Positions 1-8,303 of a DNA stretch of 64,000 nt are shown here, piece after piece. Source of the stretch: JANLVJ01 sp031363945 (GTDB lineage: Bacteria; Bacteroidota; Bacteroidia; Sphingobacteriales; Sphingobacteriaceae). The notes beneath the pieces are model-generated. The model was not told where the DNA came from. It was given only the letters and a program-made list of their open reading frames with translations, and ran no database searches. Made by a program: the position numbers and the translations under genes. Within the stretch, counting starts at the first letter, position 1. Each line of letters begins with the position of its first letter. The DNA is taken from NCBI GenBank assembly GCA_031363945.1, contig JANLVJ010000011.1:55765-119764 (forward strand), written 5' to 3'.

Positions 1-1
1 T

Positions 2-1024
2 GCAAAGAGTTATATCATGGACAAAGCAGCTAAAGTCGCCATGGCTACACCAGGAGTAAGTGGCCTGGTAGTGAATATTGGTGGCGATATCCTCGTTCGA
101 GGTCTTCATACTGAACAAATACAGGTGAGCGATCCAAAGGCTGATGCTGAAAACGATCCTCCTATAGCGAGGCTTGAAATTACTGGCAAGACAGTAGCGA
201 CAAGTGGAAATTATCGTAGAGGAGAGCAGATTAATGGAAAGTGGTATTCACACATCATCGATCCTCGTACAGGACAACCGGGCAATGCCATTATAAGTGC
301 AACCGTTATAGCTAGTATCGCTACCGACGCCGGCGCCCTTGCAACAGCACTCAATGTGCTTACACCTGAAGAAGGCAAAAAGCTTGTCGCTTCCATACCT
401 GGAGCAGAATATATGCTGATCACGACAGGCGGCAAGCGATTTGAAAGTCCAGGTTGGATGAAGTTTGAGCAGTCCGCTACGCAGCCGCAAACGGTAACTA
501 AATTAGATGTTCAATCGAACCTTATAAATAATCCTACTCAGCATCCCACTGGCGGCTTTCACGATCCGAATTTTGAAATTGCCATAAATTTGGAGCTGGC
601 AACAATCGAAGGAATGAGGGTTTACCGTCCGTTTGTAGCGGTCTGGGTTACAGGTACAGATAAGAAGCCGGTAAGGCTAATAAGTCTCTGGTACAATAAA
701 TCCAGGTGGCTTGATGAAATTCCATTTTGGTATGCTGCCTACCACGACGCACTCGCTGACCCGAAAGAAAATATCAGCTCAACCACCAGCGCTACTCGCG
801 GGGCAGGGAAATATACACTGAAATGGGATGGTAAGGATGACAAGGGAATCCCAGTTTTACCAGGTTCTTACACAATTTTTATCGAAGCAGCGCGTCAACA
901 TGGTTCGCACCAGCTTATGACCCAAAAAATCACCTTGGGCAAGGCTCAGCACATTGACATACCCGGCAATTCAGAAATTGCATCCGCATCTTTGGACTAT
1001 CGAATCAAAGGCAATGGAAACTAA
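2..1024 (+). CDS. FAD:protein FMN transferase (ApbE) fused to DUF2271, 5' end cut by window edge
   Basis: The reading frame is open from base 2 through the ATG at 17, so the gene starts outside the window and 17 is not its start. The visible part begins with residues AKSYIMDKAAK, matching the ApbE block usually written KGYxVDxAA. HIIDPRTGQP (about residue 84) and ATDAGALATAL (about 107) are the ApbE C-terminal and metal-binding motifs. ApbE proteins attach FMN covalently to Thr/Ser of exported flavoproteins. From about residue 190 the chain continues as a DUF2271-type beta domain (WYNKSRWLDEIPFW, KWDGKDDKGIPVLPGSY). It overlaps the PepSY gene by 11 bases, so both are probably co-translated; a role in periplasmic flavin redox chemistry is inferred. 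The fusion itself is clear; the partner flavoprotein is not visible. Confidence 0.85.
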   Translation, partial: AKSYIMDKAAKVAMATPGVSGLVVNIGGDILVRGLHTEQIQVSDPKADAENDPPIARLEITGKTVATSGNYRRGEQINGKWYSHIIDPRTGQPGNAIISATVIASIATDAGALATALNVLTPEEGKKLVASIPGAEYMLITTGGKRFESPGWMKFEQSATQPQTVTKLDVQSNLINNPTQHPTGGFHDPNFEIAINLELATIEGMRVYRPFVAVWVTGTDKKPVRLISLWYNKSRWLDEIPFWYAAYHDALADPKENISSTTSATRGAGKYTLKWDGKDDKGIPVLPGSYTIFIEAARQHGSHQLMTQKITLGKAQHIDIPGNSEIASASLDYRIKGNGN

Positions 1025-1655
1025 CCAACTGCAGCCCGTCCAGGAAAGGGGCAAGCCAAAACTGCCAGGGAGAAAAAGGACAGCTACTTTTTCACGGTGG
1101 CTGCATATTTACCTCTCAATGCTAAGTTTTTTGATCGTTCTTTTTTTTTCAATAACTGGCTTAACGCTCAATCACGCTGAATGGTTTGACGGCAAGCAGG
1201 TAGAAAAGAAGATTACCGGTAATCTGCCAATCGCATGGGTGAAAACACCTGATACAGGCCTCATAAGAAAACTCGAGATTGTAGAATTATTACGTAAAAA
1301 GTATAGTATTAAGGGTTCCATGAGCGAGTTCCTTATACAGCCAGATCAATGCGCTATATCTTTTAAAGGCCCGGGGTATAGCGCGGACGCATTTGTAAGC
1401 CGTAAAGATGGCAGTTTACACGTTACCGAACTACGCCTAGGGCTTGTGGCTGTACTAAATGACCTGCACAAGGGGCGCGACAGTGGCAGCGCTTGGAGTT
1501 GGGTAATTGATGTTTCAGCCGGCTTTTTGACTCTGGTCTCGCTCAGTGGACTAACAATGATTTTTTTTATGAAGAAAAAAAGGCAAGCCGGTTTGTTGCT
1601 TGGGTTGCTGGGTGGTATTATTTGCCTTGCAATCTATTATCTCTTTGCCTATTAA
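1014..1655 (+). CDS. PepSY-associated transmembrane protein
   Basis: Predicted 213-residue inner-membrane protein. The ATG at 1014 is preferred over an upstream TTG at 954 because it follows AAAGG and gives a normal short cytoplasmic tail. After a basic N-terminus (GRKRTATFSRW) there is a first membrane helix with the LNHAEWF motif after it, then a soluble PepSY-like loop (about residues 55-150) and two C-terminal helices ending in LAIYYLFAY. PepSY-TM proteins next to ApbE and DUF2271 genes are usually linked to iron uptake or transmembrane electron transfer; that role is inferred from context. It overlaps the end of the ApbE-DUF2271 gene by 11 bases, a sign of translational coupling. Confidence 0.8.
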   Translation: METNQLQPVQERGKPKLPGRKRTATFSRWLHIYLSMLSFLIVLFFSITGLTLNHAEWFDGKQVEKKITGNLPIAWVKTPDTGLIRKLEIVELLRKKYSIKGSMSEFLIQPDQCAISFKGPGYSADAFVSRKDGSLHVTELRLGLVAVLNDLHKGRDSGSAWSWVIDVSAGFLTLVSLSGLTMIFFMKKKRQAGLLLGLLGGIICLAIYYLFAY

Positions 1656-2398
1656 TTTACTGTCGGGTTCAAAATCGCTTTGTTGACTGTCGTCTTACTT
1701 CATAAAAAACACAAGGTCTTAGTTAAAAATAACGACTAAATAAAAAAAGTGATCATTTACTAGAGAATTGATATGATCTGCAGGCTGATGGAATTCTGCA
1801 AGAAAAATTAAATTGAGCACTTAGACTGAAGCCTTCGCGAAAAATTGAGCAATGGAAAAGTAAAAATGAGCGTGCAATTAAACGGTACTTTGCCCAAGAG
1901 AGGTAGACTAAATATTAGTTAAATCGACCCGACTGCTCCTAAAAGCAACTTCTTGAGGTAAAATAGATTATCCTGGGCTCGGATCCCTGTAAATTATTGC
2001 CTGTATTATGCAATCTTTATCTGAGGTTTGACTTGGAACTTCTTTTTCACAACACTATTGGCTAATTAAATTTGAAATGAAGAAAATCGTCCTGCTTCTG
2101 TAAAGACGTTTAATTTAATATAATTCTTAAAGAGCCTAAGTGACAAATCAACTACATAAATTTACTTTTTCGAAGAAAACTTATCAAAATAATTGGTTTT
2201 TATCTCATTCGAAACGTCTTTAAAATTCAAGCAGACGTATACGAGGCTGGCACTGATGACCATCAGGCATACAAATCTTATAACTTTATATTTATCCATC
2301 AGCTATAAAGATACAGGTAAGATCTAGCTTAAATCACCGCATTAACTAAATCACCCTAATCAGCAATTCGGAAAATCACAATATTCCACTTTAATCAT
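1656..2398. other. 743-base intergenic region, mostly without recognisable genes
   Basis: AT-rich DNA between the PepSY gene and the minus-strand sulfur operon. Apart from the small minus-strand ORF at 2162-2299, only short reading frames are seen. A stretch near 1815-1905 reads on the plus strand as a plausible polar peptide (ending KNERAIKRYFAQER, then TAG) but has no start and no recognised family. No hairpin with a T-run was found directly after the PepSY stop. Confidence 0.5.
2162..2299 (-). CDS. possible small single-pass membrane protein, 45 aa
   Basis: An ATG-to-TAA frame encodes MDKYKVIRFVCLMVISASLV followed by a polar tail ending in KK. It has a basic start, one hydrophobic stretch of about 14 residues and a charged C-terminus, the layout of a small membrane protein or a signal-anchored peptide. 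No Shine-Dalgarno is visible, and no family is recognised. It sits alone, reading in the same direction as the sulfur operon 100 bases further on, but its position downstream of the MFS gene means it could be transcribed from that operon. It could equally be a chance frame. Confidence 0.3.
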   Translation of the reverse strand: MDKYKVIRFVCLMVISASLVYVCLNFKDVSNEIKTNYFDKFSSKK

Positions 2399-3649
2399 TC
2401 AAATCAGCTCTGTCGCCAGTACTGGTTTTTCAGGACAGGCCATTCTGATAAGTATGACAACAGCAGAAATAAAAGTCAATGCCCCTATTGCGCCGATCGC
2501 ATAACCTATACCCAGACGGTCAGCAAGAAAACCAGACAGAATAGCACCGAATGCATAACCTGAATCACGCCAAAGCCTAAAAATACCAATACTTTCAGCC
2601 CGCTGTTCTGGGTTGGTATCGGTTGCAATGGCGGTGATAAAAGTTGGGTAGACAATTGCTGTACCAAGACCCAAACCGACTGATATCAAGATATATTGAA
2701 TTTCCTGACTGGCATAAATAAGAAAGAGAATGGCGATAGCCTGCATCAGCATGCCCCAAAAAAGTAGGATCTTGTTACAAATAAGATCAGCTAGCCGGCC
2801 AGTAAATAATTGGGTTATGCCCCAGACTGCCGGATAAATAAAAACTATCATTCCTGTCTGAGTCAGATTATACCCCTTACTGATGAGTAGAACTGGAAGC
2901 AGTCCCCAGATCATACCATCATTCAGATTATTTATCATCCCTGCCTGAGTCACCGACGAAAGATTAGCCTGCCTGAAACTGGTATCCAGGAATATATTGT
3001 TTAAAGGCTTAACAATTGAAGTTAGGTTCTCTTGAGTCTTAAATTTTGCAGTATCATTCACCAAAAAGATGCTACTCAGTAAACCAGCCACTGATAGGAA
3101 AATTCCAATTACAAACGGCCATGGTCTCAGCCCATAATGATTTGCAATGTAAGCGCTGAGTAATGCAACGAGTGCTACAGCCAGGTAACCAGAAAATTCA
3201 TTGAGACCCATGGCAAAACCCCGGTCTTTCTCACCAACGAGGTCAATTTTCATGACCACGGTAGACGACCAGCAAAGGCCCTGATTAAATCCCAGTAGGA
3301 TATTAGCGGCAATCACCCAGTTCCAACTAATAGCATAAATAAGAAGGAAGGGAATTGGCAGCGCAATAATCCACCCAATTACCAAAAGATTTTTACGTCC
3401 TACCCTGTTTGCCAAAAAGCCAGCAAAATAATTACTGATAGCCTTGGTAAACCCAAAGACGATAATGAAAGAAAGAATGACAGACTTGGCAACCATGGCA
3501 AAATCATGTCTGGCGAATTCTGGCAGGATGGTTCTTTCCATCCCCACCATACCTCCAACAAAGGCATTTACCATGAGTAAGATTGTAAACTGCTGCCAGT
3601 TTTCAACCAGGCCCTGCTTTACCGGTTTCAGCATTTTCTGCTTATCCAT
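2399..3649 (-). CDS. major facilitator superfamily transporter
   Basis: 416 residues with about twelve hydrophobic segments, the usual MFS length. The loop FLANRVGRKNLLVIG between helices 2 and 3 fits the MFS signature (GxxxDRxGRR-like), and a related loop, FTGRLADLICNK, appears in the second half. It is the last gene of the sulfur operon: its ATG follows the DUF6691 stop by only 2 bases. The substrate cannot be read from sequence; the company of thiosulfate- and sulfite-handling genes suggests a sulfur compound or a general exporter, which is inference. The start at the ATG of MDKQKMLKPVK gives a normal cytoplasmic N-terminus. Confidence 0.85.
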   Translation of the reverse strand: MDKQKMLKPVKQGLVENWQQFTILLMVNAFVGGMVGMERTILPEFARHDFAMVAKSVILSFIIVFGFTKAISNYFAGFLANRVGRKNLLVIGWIIALPIPFLLIYAISWNWVIAANILLGFNQGLCWSSTVVMKIDLVGEKDRGFAMGLNEFSGYLAVALVALLSAYIANHYGLRPWPFVIGIFLSVAGLLSSIFLVNDTAKFKTQENLTSIVKPLNNIFLDTSFRQANLSSVTQAGMINNLNDGMIWGLLPVLLISKGYNLTQTGMIVFIYPAVWGITQLFTGRLADLICNKILLFWGMLMQAIAILFLIYASQEIQYILISVGLGLGTAIVYPTFITAIATDTNPEQRAESIGIFRLWRDSGYAFGAILSGFLADRLGIGYAIGAIGALTFISAVVILIRMACPEKPVLATELI

Positions 3650-3651
3650 AA

Positions 3652-4065
3652 TTATTGGGGTAGCTTCTTTTCAAATACACCATAAAAATAGGTACCAAGT
3701 AAGGCTCCTATTATAACGATACCCATGCTAAGGTAGCCGTAACCGAGACTAACGAACATGGGTCCTGGGCATGCACCGGTTAAGGCCCAGCCTAAACCGA
3801 AAATTGAACCACCAATTATATATTTTGCCCAGGTTTTATCTTTGTCTTTGAACTCAATCGCATTACCCTGTGAATCTTTAAGCTTGAACTGCTTGATCAG
3901 AAAAACGCCCAGAGTTCCGAGCACAATGGCAGTTCCAATAATGCCATACATATGAAATGACTGAAACCTAAACATCTCCTGTATTCTGTACCAAGAAACG
4001 GCTTCAGATTTAGTCATGATCACGCCGAAAAGTATGCCAGTTAGCACAAATTTTAAGGATTTCAT
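3652..4065 (-). CDS. DUF6691 / YeeE-YedE family membrane protein, C-terminal half-transporter
   Basis: 137-residue membrane protein with four hydrophobic segments. The signature GLGWALTGACPGPMFVSLG (about residues 93-111) carries the conserved Cys of YeeE/YedE proteins, which move thiosulfate through a path lined by cysteines. Full-length YeeE has two halves on one chain; here they are two genes, with this one as the second half. Its ATG overlaps the stop of the upstream half by ATGA (4062-4065), strong evidence of coupled synthesis and a heteromeric transporter. It precedes the MFS gene by 2 bases. Confidence 0.85.
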   Translation of the reverse strand: MKSLKFVLTGILFGVIMTKSEAVSWYRIQEMFRFQSFHMYGIIGTAIVLGTLGVFLIKQFKLKDSQGNAIEFKDKDKTWAKYIIGGSIFGLGWALTGACPGPMFVSLGYGYLSMGIVIIGALLGTYFYGVFEKKLPQ

Positions 4066-4622
4066 AGGCTGAAAATTAGCGGAAAGATCAGGTGAGTCAT
4101 AATCAGACCACCGACAAAAAATCCAATGACGGCAATTAGTGAAGGAAACTGCAAATTAGAAAGACCACTGATAGCATGGCCTGATGTGCAGCCACCTGCA
4201 TATCGTGATCCAAAACCAACGAGCATACCGCCACTCAACAGCAAAACCAGGTTTTTAACAGTTAAGAAATTCATACCGAAGAGCTGTGACGGATTGAGTT
4301 GACCGTCAAAATGAATACCTATCGTCTGAAGGTCTCTTATAGTTGAAGTTGCCAGTTTTACAGGGGCTTCAGATTTGAGCAAAGTGGCAGAAAGTATTCC
4401 ACCCAAAACAGCACCTACGAGAAATAGGAGATTCCACTGTTGGGCTTTCCAGTCAAAATCAAAAAATTTAACAGACTTACCAGCTCCGGCAATCGTACAG
4501 ATTGCTCTCAGGTTTGAAGAAAAACCAAAAGATTTTCCAAAAAATAGCATTAGAAACATGATACCTGCAATTGCTGCACCAGATGTATACCAAGGCCAGG
4601 GTTGTTTTAATAATTCAATCAT
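4062..4622 (-). CDS. YeeE/YedE family thiosulfate-type transporter, N-terminal half
   Basis: 186 residues from the ATG at 4622 (MIELLKQPWPWY). A longer frame from 4646 exists, but it adds only eight non-hydrophobic residues. Several membrane segments are visible, and GSRYAGGCTSGHAISGLSNL near residue 145 is the hallmark Cys motif of YeeE/YedE. Homologues take up thiosulfate or related sulfur species. It overlaps the DUF6691 half by four bases and follows the persulfide dioxygenase-rhodanese gene by about 70 bases. Together these suggest import of a sulfane-sulfur donor that the upstream enzyme processes; the exact substrate is inferred. Confidence 0.87.
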   Translation of the reverse strand: MIELLKQPWPWYTSGAAIAGIMFLMLFFGKSFGFSSNLRAICTIAGAGKSVKFFDFDWKAQQWNLLFLVGAVLGGILSATLLKSEAPVKLATSTIRDLQTIGIHFDGQLNPSQLFGMNFLTVKNLVLLLSGGMLVGFGSRYAGGCTSGHAISGLSNLQFPSLIAVIGFFVGGLIMTHLIFPLIFSL

Positions 4623-4695
4623 AATATGGTTTAAATTCAATATCAACCAGAAAATAGAATTTCTTAAACCGCTTATTTAATAAACGGTCAAGCTT

Positions 4696-6114
4696 TCATA
4701 CGATAGTTGACGGGCAGACGTATTCGGTGAGGCTAGGATATGATGCCTCTTTAATCGATTTAAACCCACCTTTGATATCGATTAGATTATGAAAACTTCT
4801 TGCCCTCATTAAAGAGTTAAAGATCATTGACCGGTACCCGCTCGCACAATGAATATAGTAAGTTTGATCTTTGTCGATACTAGCCATTTGCTCATTGATA
4901 TACTCAAGAGGAATATTTTCAGCGCCTTTGATATGTTCTGATGCATATTCTGATGGTTTTCTAACATCAAGAATTTTTACTGAACCTTCAGAAAGCTGAA
5001 TTTTTTCGAGCTCACCGGCCGAAATAGAAGTAATCTGATCAATCTCCTTGCCTGCATTAACCCATGCCTGAAGACCTCCTTTCAGATAACCTATAGCATG
5101 GTCATAACCTACCCGGGCGAGACGGGTGACTACTTCTTCTTCTCTGCCCTGATCGGCAATGATCAGAATTAAATGCTTGATATCGGGAATTAATGTTCCT
5201 ACCCAGGGCGCAAAATTGCCGTCTATACCAATACTGATAGAATTAGGCACAAAACTTAGGGCAAAAGTCTGTGCCTCACGGGTATCTAGTAAAATTGCAC
5301 CTGTTTCATTAGCAATAGCTTCAAATGCTTCAGGATCCAGCCCCCTGTTTCCCTTTAAAAATACGGCATCAAAGCTTTCTGAGCCTTCCCTGTTCATTTT
5401 TACATTTAATGGGAAATAGGCAGGTGGAGGTGTGAGGCCATCAGTAACTTCACTTATAAATTCATTACGGGTCATATCAGCACGTAAAGCATAATTTACC
5501 TCTTTCTGATGCATAAGGCTATCAGAGGTTTCTTTACTCATATTCTTGCCACATGCTGAGCCTGCCCCATGAGCAGGATAAACTGTAACATCATTTGGCA
5601 ATACCATAATTTTAGACCGTAATGAATCAAACAGCATTCCTGCCAGATCTTCCTGGGTGATTTCGGCAGCTTTCTGGGCCAGATCGGGACGGCCTACGTC
5701 TCCTATGAATAAAGTATCTCCAGAAAAAAGTGCTGTTTCTTTACCTTCTTCGTCTATCAGCAAATAACAGGTTGATTCTTTAGTATGTCCGGGAGTATGT
5801 AATACCCTGACACGAGCTGCTCCAAGGTGAAATTCTTCGTTATCACGGGCAATATAGGCTGCAAAGGTCGGGTTAGCTTCTGGTCCATAGATAATTTCAG
5901 CACCCGTTTTTCTAGCCAGGTCAACATGGCCAGAGACAAAGTCAGCGTGAAAATGGGTTTCGAATACATATTTTATGGTTGCCTTTGCAGCCTTGGCTTT
6001 ATCAAGATATGGCTGCACTTCACGAAGTGGATCTATTATGGCGACCTCACCCTTAGATTCAATATAATAAGCACCTTGGGAAAGACAACCGGTATAAATT
6101 TGTTCAATGATCAT
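4696..6114 (-). CDS. MBL-fold persulfide dioxygenase-like protein with two rhodanese domains
   Basis: 472 residues. Residues 1-240 are a metallo-beta-lactamase fold of the ETHE1/BaeB type: THFHADFVSGH (53-63), HTPGH (106-110) and SGDTLFIGDVGRPD (131-144). This family oxidises glutathione persulfide to sulfite. Two rhodanese domains follow. The first (about 265-365) has DTREAQ but no cysteine where the catalytic Cys belongs, so it is probably structural. The second (about 375-465) has DVRKPSEY and the loop HCASGYRS with an apparent catalytic Cys at 423. The arrangement predicts transfer of sulfane sulfur and oxidation to sulfite, which the TauE-type protein upstream could export. Cytoplasmic; the domain calls are secure, the reaction is by family. 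Confidence 0.92.
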   Translation of the reverse strand: MIIEQIYTGCLSQGAYYIESKGEVAIIDPLREVQPYLDKAKAAKATIKYVFETHFHADFVSGHVDLARKTGAEIIYGPEANPTFAAYIARDNEEFHLGAARVRVLHTPGHTKESTCYLLIDEEGKETALFSGDTLFIGDVGRPDLAQKAAEITQEDLAGMLFDSLRSKIMVLPNDVTVYPAHGAGSACGKNMSKETSDSLMHQKEVNYALRADMTRNEFISEVTDGLTPPPAYFPLNVKMNREGSESFDAVFLKGNRGLDPEAFEAIANETGAILLDTREAQTFALSFVPNSISIGIDGNFAPWVGTLIPDIKHLILIIADQGREEEVVTRLARVGYDHAIGYLKGGLQAWVNAGKEIDQITSISAGELEKIQLSEGSVKILDVRKPSEYASEHIKGAENIPLEYINEQMASIDKDQTYYIHCASGYRSMIFNSLMRARSFHNLIDIKGGFKSIKEASYPSLTEYVCPSTIV

Positions 6115-6183
6115 AATAGAAAAATTAGATTATAAATTTCGTTAAATCGTTAAATATGTAAGGTGATTAATATCACTTTAGTT

Positions 6184-7107
6184 TTATAAAGGCTTAAAGA
6201 CCAGTTCTCGCAAAATTATGTAAAAGCCCATGACCAGCACAAATATGCCAAATCCTTTCTTTAGACTGTCAGCAGGCATTTTTCCATTCAGATAGCCACC
6301 ACCAAAAATTCCAATTATGGCGATCGAAGTTATTTTTATCAGAAAAAACCAGTTTATCGTAAAATGTCCGAGATCACCAGTAAAACCAATCAGTGAATTC
6401 AAGGCAATAATGAGCAGTGATGTTCCGACAGCCTCTTTCATCGGTAAGCCTACCAGTAAGACAAGTGTAGGTATCAGCAGGAAACCTCCACCAGCTCCCA
6501 AGATTCCTGTTGTCAAGCCAATCCCAGTTCCATAAAATAGGAGTCTTGGCAGATTAACTGGCCTTTCTACAGCCCTAAGTATACGGGCTAGGTCGGCATT
6601 GTCAGTCTGTTTAAAATTAGCTGTTTTTGGTAATAATCGCCCGATACTATTTGATCTTCTGCTACTATGCGATTGCTTGCTATTATACGGTTGCTTGCTA
6701 TTATAGGATTGCTTGCTATTGCGAATCATAGCTGTCGCAGCTAGAAGCATCAAAATAGCAAACAAGACCATAGTCAGCATATCTTGAGAAATATTAAATC
6801 GGCCTATCGTTGCAATATGAGCAGGGATTGCAGGAATGATGAATTTTCGGGTCAGGAAAACAGTAGAAATTGAACTGATTCCAAATAATAAGGCAGTTTT
6901 AATATTTACAAATCCTTTTCTATAATTATTAAATGCCCCAACCATACTGGTTGAGCCAACTATAAAAAGTGAGTAAGAAGTTGCCAGCAAAGGGCTAATG
7001 CCAAATAGATAAACCAGTACGGGTACTGTCATAATTGAACCGCCTCCACCAATCAGGCCTAGAGATATACCAATAAAAGCTGCGGCCAGGTACGCGAAAG
7101 TTTCCAT
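6184..7107 (-). CDS. TauE/SafE family sulfite/sulfonate exporter
   Basis: 307 residues from the ATG at 7107; a TTG five codons earlier is less likely. It has the two-repeat TauE/SafE layout: IGGGGSIMTVPVLVYLFGI at the N-terminus and LGAGGGFLLIPTLVLLVGL in the second half, with about eight membrane segments. The family exports sulfite or organosulfonates. As first gene of the operon before the persulfide dioxygenase, it would remove sulfite made by that enzyme. Between the two halves, a cytoplasmic loop contains near-perfect tandem copies of NSKQ(S/P)Y, encoded by an 18-bp DNA repeat, followed by a Ser/Arg-rich stretch. This looks like repeat expansion in a linker. Confidence 0.88.
   Translation of the reverse strand: METFAYLAAAFIGISLGLIGGGGSIMTVPVLVYLFGISPLLATSYSLFIVGSTSMVGAFNNYRKGFVNIKTALLFGISSISTVFLTRKFIIPAIPAHIATIGRFNISQDMLTMVLFAILMLLAATAMIRNSKQSYNSKQPYNSKQSHSSRRSNSIGRLLPKTANFKQTDNADLARILRAVERPVNLPRLLFYGTGIGLTTGILGAGGGFLLIPTLVLLVGLPMKEAVGTSLLIIALNSLIGFTGDLGHFTINWFFLIKITSIAIIGIFGGGYLNGKMPADSLKKGFGIFVLVMGFYIILRELVFKPL
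6671..6724. repeat. 18-bp tandem repeat, three copies, inside the TauE gene
   Basis: Copies at 6671-6688, 6689-6706 and 6707-6724 share the core TTGCTTGCTATT; a weaker fourth copy may precede them at about 6659. The unit is a multiple of three, so the frame is kept and the protein gains NSKQxY hexapeptides in a loop. Short in-frame repeats like this can vary in copy number by replication slippage. Confidence 0.8.
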
Positions 7108-7218
7108 ATTTTCTGTAGTCAAACAAAGGTGGAAACATTAAAACTGATATCAGGTGACAACAGTCAACTATTATTTTAACAATTCAAGGAAATTACGGTG
7201 CAGGACAAGATCACTATG

Positions 7219-7476
7219 TTACTCCATCTTTTTCAGAAGTCGTAAAATAACCTCCCGGAATGAATTCAAGTCAATAGCTATATCATTGAGGGTAAGGCTT
7301 AATTTGCAGGTCTTAAGTTTTTTTTTAAACTGAATTCGCAGATGGTAAAAAAGCCGATTATCCATACTCTTGAAAGCAGTATGATCAATAAGAGTTAGTA
7401 GCTCTTCATACCTTGAGTGATATGTTTCAAGTATGAAATAATACCAGGTTTTATACCCCTTCATCATCTTATCCAT
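7219..7476 (-). pseudogene. Crp/Fnr-family transcription regulator, C-terminal remnant
   Basis: The 85 codons align by eye with the C-terminal third of Bacteroidota Crp/Fnr regulators: ETYHSRYEELLTLIDHTAFK matches the hinge helix, and DIAIDLNSFREVILRLLKKM matches the recognition helix usually read IAxDLNSSREVISRLLKKxE. Two serines of that motif have become Phe and Leu. The cyclic-nucleotide-binding domain (about 150 residues) is missing, and only 35 bases separate this frame from the next gene. Such regulators commonly sit beside TauE/MBL/YeeE operons, so this is probably the lost local regulator of the adjacent sulfur operon. A short functional DNA-binding peptide is possible but unlikely given the altered helix. 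Confidence 0.75.
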
Positions 7477-7511
7477 AAATAAGATATTCAGGTGACGGCT
7501 ATTCCATAAGG

Positions 7512-8234
7512 TTATATATGTGGAGGTAGCGAACTCTGGTAAATGGCCAGTATTCCAGGAATATTAATCAGCATATGGGCCGCTAGGCCCCAAAAAAAAC
7601 CAAATCTTACCCGCATAAAGGCAAAACCAAAGCCCATAAGTAAAATGGGGGCAACAATCAGAGGAGAAAGAAGAATTGAGAGAGTTGACAACGGCCTATA
7701 ATTCAGGATATGAATAAGGGCAAATAAAGAACAGGAAATATAAACCATATATTTAAATCCATTGAGGGTTCTTGAAGCAGTGATGACATAATTCGTATAA
7801 AGCAGGCAGAAACCAATTAATGGTAAAATTACGGTACCAATGCCAATATGATTACCCGAAATAATAAGGTTCCAGGTGAGAATAGCCAGAAATGAACAGC
7901 CACTGAGCAATATCAGACTTCGGTTTATGAGTAAGGGTAAGCGGAAAGCAATTTCCTCAGTTAGGGGCGCAATTAAAATTCCAACTACAAGAATTGAAAA
8001 GCCAAACCGATCGGGAATAGAATTAAAGTTTGAACCATAATGCTTGAGTAAATCTGTTCCATCAGCAAACAATACAATATTGCAGGCAATACGGGAAAAA
8101 AGGCTTAAAACGAATACAGACAAATAGAGCACCAACCAGAAGAAAATGAAGTACCTGACTTTTGAAGCGAATGGCTGGTTTGAAGTATTAACCCTTTGTG
8201 GATTGGTAATAAACAGAAAAAAATCTCTTAACAT
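7512..8234 (-). CDS. CPBP family intramembrane metalloprotease
   Basis: 240 residues with about seven hydrophobic segments. The conserved CPBP (Abi) motifs appear in order: LTEEIAFR (EExxxR, motif 1, about residue 91), FALIHILNY (FxxxH, motif 2, about 171) and AAHMLIN (HxxxN-like, motif 3, about 219). Members are glutamate-type membrane proteases related to Rce1; in bacteria some act in bacteriocin immunity or membrane signalling, but most are uncharacterised. It lies alone between the Crp remnant and the LytTR/LytS pair, same strand. The start at the ATG gives MLRDFFLFITNP. Confidence 0.8.
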   Translation of the reverse strand: MLRDFFLFITNPQRVNTSNQPFASKVRYFIFFWLVLYLSVFVLSLFSRIACNIVLFADGTDLLKHYGSNFNSIPDRFGFSILVVGILIAPLTEEIAFRLPLLINRSLILLSGCSFLAILTWNLIISGNHIGIGTVILPLIGFCLLYTNYVITASRTLNGFKYMVYISCSLFALIHILNYRPLSTLSILLSPLIVAPILLMGFGFAFMRVRFGFFWGLAAHMLINIPGILAIYQSSLPPHI

Positions 8235-8303
8235 AGCAAGTTACAAAGCTGTATAACAGTAAAAATCGAACCTGCAAATGTAATTTTTTTACTAGTTTGA
8301 ATT

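Noticed and set aside
1815..1905. Polar peptide-like frame ending KNERAIKRYFAQER
   Set aside because: No start codon, no family and only about 30 codons; may be chance.
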